From the NCBI RefSeq assembly GCF_014279995.1, contig NZ_CP047935.1, forward strand, positions 1,323,494-1,387,493: a stretch of 64,000 bases of DNA, given 5' to 3'. The notes beneath the pieces were generated by a model that was given only the letters and a program-made list of their open reading frames with translations, did not search any database and had not been told where the DNA came from. This DNA comes from Synechococcus sp. BIOS-E4-1. Its GTDB lineage: Bacteria; Cyanobacteriota; Cyanobacteriia; PCC-6307; Cyanobiaceae. Shown piece after piece: positions 25,551 through 33,263 of the stretch; the stretch's first letter is position 1, and every line of letters starts with the position of its first letter. Position numbers and translations under genes: made by a program.

Positions 25551-25916
25551 ATGATTAAAAACACGAAAATGGAACTTGATTTGAACAATCCTGCTGTTGT
25601 CGAGAAGCTACTTAATGCTGATGTTGTCGGTGGTTTTCCAAAGATGGAGACACAACAGATCGAAGAGAAGATCAAAGCGAAACAGAAGCTTGCATCTTTT
25701 ACGATGAAACTAGCTCAAAGTGATATTGATGCGCTTAAACGACAAGCTGGTTCAAAGAACTTGGATTGGAAGCAACATCTCAAGAATGAAATCGAAGCGA
25801 AGATTCTTACTGCAAAGATTGGCGGCCCAACCATTGCAACACCAAGTACTGGACTTGAGCCAACTAAGAAGATTGGCGGACCTAGTCCTAACAGCAAGAT
25901 TCTCAGGATTGGATGA
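25551..25916 (+). CDS. Small basic protein of the island operon, unrecognised
   Basis: 121 residues. A helical middle (IEEKIKAKQKLASFTMKLAQ; DIDALKRQAGSKNLDWKQHL) is followed by a tail with a twice-used motif KIGGP (TAKIGGPTIATPS and TKKIGGPSPNS). Six bases after the previous stop; its own stop overlaps the next start by 4 bp. The helical part could bind DNA, but no family is recognised. Confidence 0.6.
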   Translation: MIKNTKMELDLNNPAVVEKLLNADVVGGFPKMETQQIEEKIKAKQKLASFTMKLAQSDIDALKRQAGSKNLDWKQHLKNEIEAKILTAKIGGPTIATPSTGLEPTKKIGGPSPNSKILRIG

Positions 25917-26248
25917 TGGAAGAGGAAGAACTTTATTTTGTTTGTCCCTCTTATTCTGCTGGTCTTGTTATTGATTCTGCTGGTGATCTGGTAGTTGACC
26001 AGTTGCCTGAATTAGAAGCCAATGAAAGTAGAGGCATCAGCGGTCTAAAGGTGCAACATTCTGGCGCTACTCCTGATGACCTGAAGCTCTTTAATCAACA
26101 GAAAAACAAAGCTAGAGAATCTCTGATTGATGTCCCAGTGCTTGGTAATGATCCTAGAGCTGTTCAATGGGAGCAAGCTATTTCAGATGCAAACAACAAA
26201 GACCTACAAAAACGAAACATTCAACCTACTAAAAGATCAAAGAAATGA
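25913..26248 (+). CDS. Small protein of the island operon, unrecognised
   Basis: 111 residues: acidic N-terminus (MMEEEELYFVCPSYSAGLV), basic C-terminus (KDLQKRNIQPTKRSKK). No membrane segment. Overlaps its neighbours by 4 bp on both sides (ATGA junctions), so its synthesis is coupled to theirs. Confidence 0.6.
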   Translation: MMEEEELYFVCPSYSAGLVIDSAGDLVVDQLPELEANESRGISGLKVQHSGATPDDLKLFNQQKNKARESLIDVPVLGNDPRAVQWEQAISDANNKDLQKRNIQPTKRSKK

Positions 26249-26628
26249 AACCAATGAAATTTATCCAAACAGAGCATAAAGCAAAGCTCAATATCTTGTG
26301 CTCAGCCCGTGTTCGTCTTACTGAGGATCAACGCAAGCAACTCAAGACTGCCTATTACGAAAAGAGGAATGCAGCAACACCAGAACCTCTTGCTGCTATC
26401 GGAGGATCCAGCATACGCACTGAAACACAATTCAGTGTTAATAGCCGTTTGCCCCTTTCTGATGTGGTGGTGGTCGATTTGCTGAATACACGCGAGACAA
26501 TCACACTGACAACCATCCTTAGTTTGCAGGCTGCTCTAGGTGTCGAAGTAATTACTGAGAAGATGTTTCGCGATTCTTTTGATGGTTACGTGAATTACGT
26601 AATGCGTATAGGTAATGATGATGACTGA
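26245..26628 (+). CDS. Island operon protein with possible HTH-like C-terminus
   Basis: 127 residues. The segment VVDLLNTRETITLTTILSLQ followed by AALGVEV resembles the last helices of XRE-type helix-turn-helix domains (a run of hydrophobic residues then LGV). The N-terminal part (RLTEDQRKQLKTAYYEKRNA) is helical and charged. Overlaps the previous gene by 4 bp and the next by 14 bp. DNA-binding is a guess. Confidence 0.55.
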   Translation: MKPMKFIQTEHKAKLNILCSARVRLTEDQRKQLKTAYYEKRNAATPEPLAAIGGSSIRTETQFSVNSRLPLSDVVVVDLLNTRETITLTTILSLQAALGVEVITEKMFRDSFDGYVNYVMRIGNDDD

Positions 26629-26815
26629 GAATGACTACGGCGGGTTTGTTGAACGTCCTCCACTTTCTGAAAGATTGACAGTTCAGTCTGGTCAGAAGAA
26701 ATCTAAGACCGCTATCCAACGTCCAAGACGCGAAGGCATTAAAGGTGGTCTGACTGCACTCCAGGTGAATTATCAGAAGCCAGTTAAGCGCAAACGTAAG
26801 GGACAACCTGACTGA
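26615..26815 (+). CDS. Small basic protein of the island operon
   Basis: 66 residues, three consecutive ATG codons at the start (26615, 26618, 26621). Lys/Arg-rich C-terminal half (KKSKTAIQRPRREGIKGG; KPVKRKRKGQPD) suggests nucleic-acid contact. Overlaps the preceding gene by 14 bp. Unrecognised. Confidence 0.5.
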   Translation: MMMTENDYGGFVERPPLSERLTVQSGQKKSKTAIQRPRREGIKGGLTALQVNYQKPVKRKRKGQPD

Positions 26816-26846
26816 AGGTGTTGAAAGTGACTCAATCAATGACGTT

Positions 26847-26969
26847 ATGTGGGAAGAGCATATGGAGTCACCCTATGAGCCTGGTCTTGATGGTCAAGAG
26901 AGGCATTTTGCTCAACTCCTTTATGACAACGGCTATGGAGATGACAGCGAAGAGTCAAATTTCTTCTAG
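26847..26969 (+). CDS. Possible 40-residue acidic peptide ending the operon
   Basis: MWEEHMESPYEPGLDGQERH onward to ESNFF. The frame is open upstream as far as about 26770 without a start codon other than CTG/ATT, so the 5' end is uncertain. Acidic composition like the first gene of the operon. Confidence 0.3.
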   Translation: MWEEHMESPYEPGLDGQERHFAQLLYDNGYGDDSEESNFF

Positions 26970-27410
26970 GTGACAACAAGAGTGAACTCGCATTACTCAT
27001 TCTCGCCACTAGTTAGCACCGATGCACAGGTGTGTCGTTCTCTTGGTGGGGTTCGGCGTAATTGATCATGCACATGACTAGAACTGCCTGGAGCGGTTGC
27101 TAGTTAACAAGCTTTGTCCGAAGGGACACTGAGGCAGGTTTAAATCTAATCGTTTGACTGCCTCCATTAATGGCTGACTAGAAGCTAGATGCAACAGGAG
27201 AGGGAAGGGTGGACCCGAACCTTTTGTTTGACGGAGCATTACCGTCTCAGCCGATTTTTTAAATTTAATCCAATGAATGTAGACTGATCTTTCATTACAT
27301 CCCATGCAGAAGCTGCTCACAAAAGATTCGTCAATGCACTGCAGGGACTAAGAGATGCCAATGGCCTGGCTAAGGAATTTCTGTTTGAAGACCTTAAGCA
27401 CGCAATCACC
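26970..27410. other. Structured non-coding stretch between two island gene groups
   Basis: Contains GAGGCAG/CTGCCTC (27131-27164) as a 7-bp stem. A 5-bp stem with a 7-base loop, GACGG-AGCATTA-CCGTC (27230-27246), is followed by TTTTTT near 27255. GGTTCGGGTCC, a T-loop-like string, is on the minus strand next to the second stem. It looks like tRNA debris or a structured RNA with a terminator. A frame entering the next gene is open from about 27290. Confidence 0.4.
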
Positions 27411-27560
27411 ATGGCCAACCTCCTTAAAGACAACTACTCACAGTTCCTGCATGGTCAATCTGAAATCAAGATGAATCACATCACTGCCAGGTCGATTGAA
27501 CAGTGGATGGCATTTCTAAAGATCGACAATTCCAAAAACAATCTTATTAAGGCTTACTAA
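27411..27560 (+). CDS. Small island protein, possibly longer at its N-terminus
   Basis: 49 residues from ATG 27411 (MANLLKDNYSQFLHGQSEIK ...). The same frame is open upstream to about 27290 and reads protein-like (KRFVNALQGLRDANGLAKEF), so the real start may be a non-ATG codon further upstream. Stop overlaps the next ATG (TAATG). Unrecognised. Confidence 0.45.
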   Translation: MANLLKDNYSQFLHGQSEIKMNHITARSIEQWMAFLKIDNSKNNLIKAY

Positions 27561-27811
27561 TGTCTCACAACTACAACCAAATCCTTGATGTTGTCAATGA
27601 CCAAATCGAAGATCTGAAGACCACCAAGGCTCAGTACGAACTACAGATGGCAGCAATTCAAGCGGCTCTTGATGAGATCCCTGGCCAGATCGCAGACCTA
27701 GAAGCTCTCAAGACTAATACTCATTCCCTTGCATCTAATGCTGTTGACCTAAACATCAACCTGAACGTCAACGGCTCAAACATTCGTAGCCATTCCACAT
27801 CGGTCGGCTAA
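27560..27811 (+). CDS. Short coiled-coil protein
   Basis: 83 residues; residues about 5-50 form a predicted coiled coil (VVNDQIEDLKTTKAQYELQM, then AALDEIPGQIADLEALK). The tail is rich in Asn and Ser. Joined by TAATG junctions to genes on both sides, so it is part of a translationally coupled set. Unrecognised. Confidence 0.55.
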   Translation: MSHNYNQILDVVNDQIEDLKTTKAQYELQMAAIQAALDEIPGQIADLEALKTNTHSLASNAVDLNINLNVNGSNIRSHSTSVG

Positions 27812-27957
27812 TGAGCAGTCAGTACCTAAAGCGTTTGGTGCTTTCTGAGGTCGATGAAGAGAACTACAAGACCCAGTCCCTAAAGCGCGTGAACGTCGTT
27901 GAGGTTCTCGATCAAGACGGAGAGACTTTCTTTCCTTCTGAGCCAGATCCTGAGTGA
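27811..27957 (+). CDS. Small island protein, 48 residues
   Basis: MSSQYLKRLVLSEVDEENYK then SLKRVNVVEVLDQDGETFFP. Start overlaps the preceding stop (TAATG). Beta-rich looking and acidic at the end. No family recognised. Confidence 0.5.
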   Translation: MSSQYLKRLVLSEVDEENYKTQSLKRVNVVEVLDQDGETFFPSEPDPE

Positions 27958-28002
27958 CCCCCTTACTCCCTTACTAAACTCCTTACCAAGAGGCTTACAC
28001 CC

Positions 28003-28479
28003 ATGGCTCCTAAGGTCCGCGTTCAGGTCATGGTCAGTGAATCTGACGACCTGCTTCTAAAGGAGCTTGCTCAGCGAAATGATCTGAGCGTTTCCAAGCT
28101 CGCTCACGGTCTTTTGCAGTTTGGTCTGACGCACCTGGCTCGATACCCTGAAGACGGAATCAAGCTTGAGCACTACCTGCATGCCTTCTTTGGTCTTGAA
28201 GAGGATTTCAAAGAGACAAGCTTTGGCTCTCAGGTGCCTTTGTTCTCTGCTGTCAGTCAGATGGAACCGCTAGGCGGCCTTGAGTCGCTTGTCGCCAATG
28301 GCTACGGAGCTGATCCTTGGGATGTGCCTCGTGGTGAAGGTGGCAAATTCGATCACCAACCCTCTGAAGACACTCAGAACAAGACTGTTCCTGATGCACC
28401 TGAGGAAGACGATGATCTTCTTGAAGACCTCAAGCTTCTGAAGAAGCTCAAAGCCATGAAGGCGGCAGGGTTGATCTGA
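28003..28479 (+). CDS. Island protein with ribbon-helix-helix-like N-terminus
   Basis: 158 residues. The first 50 (KVRVQVMVSESDDLLLKELA; RNDLSVSKLAHGLLQFGLTH) have the beta-strand plus two-helix pattern of ribbon-helix-helix DNA-binding proteins. The rest is linker plus an acidic and then Lys-rich helical C-terminus (LLEDLKLLKKLKAMKAAGLI). It could regulate the element or act as a partition-type protein; this is inference. Confidence 0.55.
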   Translation: MAPKVRVQVMVSESDDLLLKELAQRNDLSVSKLAHGLLQFGLTHLARYPEDGIKLEHYLHAFFGLEEDFKETSFGSQVPLFSAVSQMEPLGGLESLVANGYGADPWDVPRGEGGKFDHQPSEDTQNKTVPDAPEEDDDLLEDLKLLKKLKAMKAAGLI

Positions 28480-28563
28480 CCGAGACGCCATCCCTAGTGT
28501 CAAAACAGTGATGCTTGACAACTTCACCACTAGTCTCAGTGGCTTGAATCAAAATTCTCACTG

Positions 28564-29262
28564 TTGGACAACGCCTCAAACAAGCTGAATGCCGGACAAC
28601 CGGAAACAACCAACCAACCGACATTCACCCTCAAAGCAGAACCCGCTGAGTTCAAGTCAGCTCCCCTAGAAAACTGGGCTCCCATTCAGGTCAATGCTGA
28701 TCCACTGAAAGGAGCATTCTTGACGCTCCACGGTCATGAAGGTCAGTGGACAAACGACGGTGCTCAGTGGGTCAAGTCCCTTCCAGAGCAAGACCGTCCT
28801 GAAGAGACCATGGCTCGACCTGAGAGCAAGGTCTTCAGAGCGACTGAAGAGCAGATTGCTCAGCAGGATCTGGCTAACGCCAACATCGAAGACCGTGTTG
28901 CCCAGAAGGTCTCAGACAAGATTGATCCCCGTCTGAGTGCTGCTAACAAGCTCTCAGCCAAGCAGGTCACAAACGAGCAGAACCACTACATCTCAAACAA
29001 GTCACTCCTCCATGGGCTGGGTGGTGACCATGAGGTACTCAGCGAAAAGGTTGGACTCATTCAGGCAGCCATCCACAAGATTGCTGTGAATCAATTCCTT
29101 GAGATGGAGGCTGCTCAGAAAGAGCGTGAAGAGGCAGCAGCTTTTAGAGAAGAGACCCGCAGGTTCTGGAAGCTGCAGGACAAGCGATGGGAAGAGAGCC
29201 AGTCCTTCATGGATGAGTTCCGCGTTGAGGAGTACCGCAAAGACGGTTCATTGGACTTCTGA
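28564..29262 (+). CDS. Island protein with C-terminal coiled coil, unrecognised
   Basis: 232 residues starting at TTG 28564. The N-terminal 130 residues are hydrophilic and disordered-looking, with repeated QPETTNQP-type composition. Residues about 175-225 are a long charged helix (EMEAAQKEREEAAAFREETR; RRFWKLQDKRWEESQSFMDE). Last gene before the right attachment repeat. Function unknown. Confidence 0.55.
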   Translation: MDNASNKLNAGQPETTNQPTFTLKAEPAEFKSAPLENWAPIQVNADPLKGAFLTLHGHEGQWTNDGAQWVKSLPEQDRPEETMARPESKVFRATEEQIAQQDLANANIEDRVAQKVSDKIDPRLSAANKLSAKQVTNEQNHYISNKSLLHGLGGDHEVLSEKVGLIQAAIHKIAVNQFLEMEAAQKEREEAAAFREETRRFWKLQDKRWEESQSFMDEFRVEEYRKDGSLDF

Positions 29263-29289
29263 AGAACCCTGAAAGCACCCTCCAACTAC

Positions 29290-29308
29290 CCACACAAAAG
29301 GGCACACT
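29290..29308. other. Candidate right attachment site (attR)
   Basis: CCACACAAAAGGGCACACT, 18 of 19 bases identical to 19172-19190 and in the same orientation. GC content rises on its right side. Confidence 0.65.
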
Positions 29309-29425
29309 TTAAAAAGTAGCTTGACCGGGAGACCTTGCAGTTACTGGAATGGATCTCAGGGAAACGGAAGGATGATCCTACCGGGATCCAGCCGGTTCAG
29401 CCCAGCAGAAGGCTCAGTCGTTTTT

Positions 29426-29626
29426 TCAACGGCCGACCAGGGTGCAACTGGGCTGACGGATCAAGGCATGGGCGCGTTGGCGGGTGCAGTCCATTGGTTG
29501 GAGCACTGTGCTGAGGCGCTCGTCGTCATGCAGGGCTTCAAGAACCAGAAGACTGCCGTAAAAGACGATCTGAAATGTCCAGGCATCGAAGCCGGACAGG
29601 GTGAAAGTCATGGCAGAGATGCACAT
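29426..29626 (-). CDS. Possible small native protein next to the island
   Basis: From ATG 29626 (or 29611, MTFTLSGFDAWTFQIVFYG) to 29426, 61-66 residues. Third codon positions are GC-rich like the host genes, and a hydrophobic stretch FQIVFYGSLLVLEAL is visible. No family recognised. The rest of 29309-29861 shows nothing else I can support. Confidence 0.4.
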   Translation of the reverse strand: MCISAMTFTLSGFDAWTFQIVFYGSLLVLEALHDDERLSTVLQPMDCTRQRAHALIRQPSCTLVGR

Positions 29627-29861
29627 CACTTCATTCAGCCTGCACCTTCGCGGGCCCGAAGTCGACGATGTCTTGAACTCACCATCATGAATCAACAGAA
29701 AAGACCAACAACATCCCCTCATAGGCCTTGTTTTTCATAAGGGCGAAGGTTGATGTGGGCAGCGAAAACTGTTTGATCAGATCATTTTGATCCAGCCTGC
29801 ACAACCCGTTTTTGATGTCGCTGCCGTCTGGATCTTCCAGTCCTGTCAATGCGCTTCAGGA

Positions 29862-30812
29862 TCACGCCCAGGTGATATCTGAACCATGCCTGGGAGATTG
29901 ATCGATCAACCAGCGGCGTTGCCAGGAACTGGTGCTCTCAAGATCACAGGACTGCTGTTCGCGCTCTCGCCTTTGCTGGATGATTCTGGCCTCATCTATA
30001 CCCTTGGGATCTCGATAGGGCACTGAAGCTCTTGTGTTGAGATGCTCCTCTTCCATGGCACTCAGTGAGGTCCAGCCGGGCCCCTCAGCTGCGAATGGAG
30101 TTGTGATGACCGGTTTTACGGCCAGAGTGCCGGAGCTCCATTCGCGCCGCTGACCGCCTGTCGTCAGCAGTGAGCGAAGTGTCAGGCCCGCTCGCCGAAG
30201 GCTGCTTCTCACCGCAGCAGCTCTGCAGTAGGTGAGCAGGCGTCCTCCCGGTGCCAGGCGGCTGGCCAGGGCCCCGAGGAATTCCTCGCTCCAGAGTTGT
30301 GGGCAACACCCTGGAGAAAAGGCATCCAGGAGGATCAGGTCAAGCTGGCTGTTGCTTGGTAGGGCCTTCAGGTTTTGACGGGCATCACCCCAGAGCATCG
30401 TTCCCTGGCCTCCGCAGTCATGCCAGCGACCGCTTTGTTGCAGCCCTGCAAGTCGCTGCAGTACTGCACCGGGCCAAAGGTCACAAAACGGTGGGTGATT
30501 CAAGGCCCATTCGAGAGGCCGCTGATCCAGCTCAAGTCCCCACCACTGAAGCCTGGGTGCACTGGTTTGGGGTAGTGAACGCATCACGGCGGCGCTGTTG
30601 TATCCCAGTCCGAAGCAGACATCGAGCAGCTTCAGTTCGCTGGCCTGCGAAAACCTCCCCAGCTCGGCTGGGCGAACAAATTTCGCTTCCGCTTCCTCCA
30701 GGGCTCCTGCGGAGCTGTGAAAGGCCTCATCAAAGTGATCGCTGTGAAGACTCAGGCTTCCGTCAGCCGTTTCGAGCGCCCTGAGTTGCCCGAGCGGATG
30801 GTTCAGGTTCAA
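29862..30812 (-). CDS. MnmC/DUF752-type SAM-dependent methyltransferase
   Basis: 316 residues. The SAM-binding motif [19 protein letters not shown] is followed by [34 protein letters not shown], the hallmark of the MnmC methyltransferase domain acting on the wobble uridine side chain of tRNA. There is no C-terminal oxidase domain as in enterobacterial MnmC. Start overlaps the aroA stop by 4 bp. The exact tRNA position modified is assumed from the family. Confidence 0.8.
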   Translation of the reverse strand: MNLNHPLGQLRALETADGSLSLHSDHFDEAFHSSAGALEEAEAKFVRPAELGRFSQASELKLLDVCFGLGYNSAAVMRSLPQTSAPRLQWWGLELDQRPLEWALNHPPFCDLWPGAVLQRLAGLQQSGRWHDCGGQGTMLWGDARQNLKALPSNSQLDLILLDAFSPGCCPQLWSEEFLGALASRLAPGGRLLTYCRAAAVRSSLRRAGLTLRSLLTTGGQRREWSSGTLAVKPVITTPFAAEGPGWTSLSAMEEEHLNTRASVPYRDPKGIDEARIIQQRREREQQSCDLESTSSWQRRWLIDQSPRHGSDITWA

Positions 30813-32128
30813 CGCTGCAGTCGTTCGAGATCAGCCCAGAAGGTGGGGTAACTCACTGCTGCGGCTTCACTTCGCACCAGTGTTGAATCGCCCTTGGCCA
30901 TCAAGGCTGCCACCGCGAGGCTCATGGCCACACGATGGTCGGTCTCGCTGTCGAGTTGCGCACCTTTGAGTGGTCTGCCTCCTCTGATGGTCAGACCGTC
31001 GGGATGCTCCTCGATGTCTGCGCCCATGGCTGTGAGCTGGCGTGCCATCACCGCCAAACGATCAGTCTCTTTCACCCTCAGTTCAGCCGCTCCTGTAATC
31101 CGGCTTTCGCCCTCGCAGAAGCATGCAGCCACGCTCAGGATCGGGACTTCATCCACCAGCCGCGGCATGATCTCCTCTCCAAAGCGGAAGGGTTTGAGTG
31201 ATCCGTGCGTGACACGCAGATCCCCCACCGGTTCTCCGGCCACATCTCGCTGGTTGAGTACTTCGATCCGGGCTTCCATCTGCTCCAGAACCTCCAGCAC
31301 TCCGGTGCGGGTTGGATTCAGTCCCACATTTTCAACAGTGAGATTGGCTCCGGGAACCAGCGCACCAGCGATCAGCCAGAACGCCGCTGAGCTGATGTCG
31401 CCGGGAACCACCACATGCTGACCTTGCAGGCGAGCACCGGGGCGAATGGTGATGTGGCGTCCCATTTCGCCACCTACATCCAGATCGGCACCAAAGGCCT
31501 TCAGCATTCGTTCGCTGTGATCACGGGAGTGGGCAGGTTCAATCACCGTGCTGGTTCCATCCGCAGTCAGCGCAGCAAGCAGCAAGGCAGATTTGACCTG
31601 TGCACTGGCAACAGGTGTGCCGACAACGGCCCCGCGCAGCTTGCGTCCCTGCACAGCCAGGGGGGCGAAGTTGCCCTGACCGCGGCCGCGAACCTCGGCA
31701 CCCATCATCGAGAGCGGAAGTCCAACTCTTTGCATCGGTCTTCGCTTGAGGGAATCATCCCCGCTCAGCACAAAATGCCGACCATCCCGTCCGGCCAGTA
31801 ATCCGAGCATCAGACGCATGGTTGTGCCGGAATTTCCGCAGTCGAGCACTTCACTGGGCTCTTGCAAACCATCCAGACCCACTCCTTCAACGGTGATGAT
31901 GTCGCCGCCGGCAACAGGACTGATCTCAGCTCCCATCGCGCGCAGGCAGGCTGCCGTGCTGATCGGATCCTCTGCAGGAAGCAGCCCTTCAATCGTGGTT
32001 CTGCCTTCGGCAATCGCTCCGAAGAGCAAGGCCCTGTGAGAGATCGATTTGTCTCCGGGAACCCTCACGTGACCATTGAGACTTCCGCCGGATCTCAGTT
32101 GACGGGGATCGCCTGGGGTTCCCGGCAC
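30809..32128 (-). CDS. aroA: 3-phosphoshikimate 1-carboxyvinyltransferase (EPSP synthase)
   Basis: Sixth step of the shikimate pathway, joining PEP to shikimate-3-phosphate. Motifs: [21 protein letters not shown] (Lys and Ser substrate contacts), [57 protein letters not shown] and [13 protein letters not shown]. Length of 439 residues is normal. Coupled by 4-bp overlap to the downstream MnmC-like gene. Confidence 0.95.
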   Translation of the reverse strand: MPGTPGDPRQLRSGGSLNGHVRVPGDKSISHRALLFGAIAEGRTTIEGLLPAEDPISTAACLRAMGAEISPVAGGDIITVEGVGLDGLQEPSEVLDCGNSGTTMRLMLGLLAGRDGRHFVLSGDDSLKRRPMQRVGLPLSMMGAEVRGRGQGNFAPLAVQGRKLRGAVVGTPVASAQVKSALLLAALTADGTSTVIEPAHSRDHSERMLKAFGADLDVGGEMGRHITIRPGARLQGQHVVVPGDISSAAFWLIAGALVPGANLTVENVGLNPTRTGVLEVLEQMEARIEVLNQRDVAGEPVGDLRVTHGSLKPFRFGEEIMPRLVDEVPILSVAACFCEGESRITGAAELRVKETDRLAVMARQLTAMGADIEEHPDGLTIRGGRPLKGAQLDSETDHRVAMSLAVAALMAKGDSTLVRSEAAAVSYPTFWADLERLQR

Positions 32129-33263
32129 GTTCTCTCATCGCTTGGTGGTCGGATTCTATGAGTCGAATGCTCCTGCACCAATTCGTATCTCGCTGTTGAT
32201 TCAAGCCACAGATTTTCAGTGATGGGCTTCAGGTCTTTCCCAAGATGTCTAGGCGATTGATGCTTTGAAAGAAGACCTTTGAAAATCAGATTGTTTCTGA
32301 AGAGAAACATCGGCCTGACCGTTGACCGGTGGAAGTGCATTGTTTCTGATCGTGAATTAATTGTAAATGCCTGACAACTATTTGGCTGAGGGCAATTTCA
32401 AGATATTTATAGATTAATACCTTGTTGGTAATAGTTTTTCACTGAAAATTCACGAAAAGTACTCCTGGTTGTGATCCGTGAATGCGCTTGTTTTGAAATT
32501 TAATTCAAGACAATGCGACTCTTCTGGCAATCAGAATATTAAGTTCGTCGCGATAATTCTTGGCCGCTTGCCAGTCTTTTCTCTTTACAGCGTTGATGTA
32601 GGCCTTGATGAGTTGTTGCCGATGGAGCTCGTGCGCAACGTCCATGATTTCGCATTTGCTTTGAATAATTTATGGATGGTTTTGGTGGCCCGGGCGAAGT
32701 TCTGATGCGTTCCAGGGTGATCAATGAATCCTCGTCGTTTATTGGAGTTGACGCGGATTGTTTTGGGTCTGCGCAATGGCGCCGAAGATGTCTCTTGGTA
32801 TTTCAGTTCTGTCACGCTGCTTTGCAAGTGAAGGTTGCATCCGTCACAAGGGTGGTCGGTTTGTGGTTTGGCGGTCCTGTTGTGTTTTCTGAGTTCAGTC
32901 TGCGGCTTGGTAAGTCGGGGATTGTTTGATCCATCGAGGGACGGTCCCGGCTTTCGATGGCGTCGGGTTTGATTTTTCTTTGGTTAAATCCAGTGATGAC
33001 AAGGGGTCTGGGCTTGAGGCCTTTTCTGCTCTGGGCCGATAGCGTGCCTTGGCGGCCTCGATTGGTTCTGGAGAAGCTCAGCTTTTCGAAGTCTCTGGAG
33101 CTGGCATGGTGTTGTTTGAACTATCTCCTTGGCGGACGTTTGTGCCATTTGGGGCTCTGTTCGGTGTGTCTTCAACTGCTTTTCAGGTAGCAAAGTCGCT
33201 GTCTGTGCGTTTTAATACGGGGCGAGGCAAATGCCTCTTCCTCTTTTATTGGTGTGAGGATCA
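32129..33263. other. Long gene-free region upstream of the porin
   Basis: About 1.1 kb with only short frames of unconvincing composition. It is T/G-rich on the plus strand between 32700 and 33200. Immediately before the porin start, GAGGCA-AA-TGCCTC (33224-33237) forms a perfect hairpin, and GTGAGGATCA supplies the Shine-Dalgarno. It may hold a long 5' leader, small RNAs or relics; I cannot tell which. Confidence 0.5.

Larger units (their letters stand above)
19172..29308. mobile_element. Integrase-bearing genomic island with peptide-precursor cassettes
   Basis: Bounded by direct repeats at 19172-19190 and 29290-29308 (18 of 19 bases identical). A tyrosine recombinase begins 29 bp inside the left repeat. 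The interior is AT-richer than both flanks, codon use differs, most genes are short and unrecognised, and core genes (glmU, aroA) flank it. Cargo: seven Nif11-leader peptides, a tRNA-like remnant, an overlapping operon with a scaffold-like protein, and a second group of small genes. Boundaries are inferred from sequence alone. Confidence 0.75.

Noticed and set aside
29321-29740. A 139-residue plus-strand frame just outside the right att site.
   Set aside because: No codon bias or motif; the minus strand here has a more plausible small frame.
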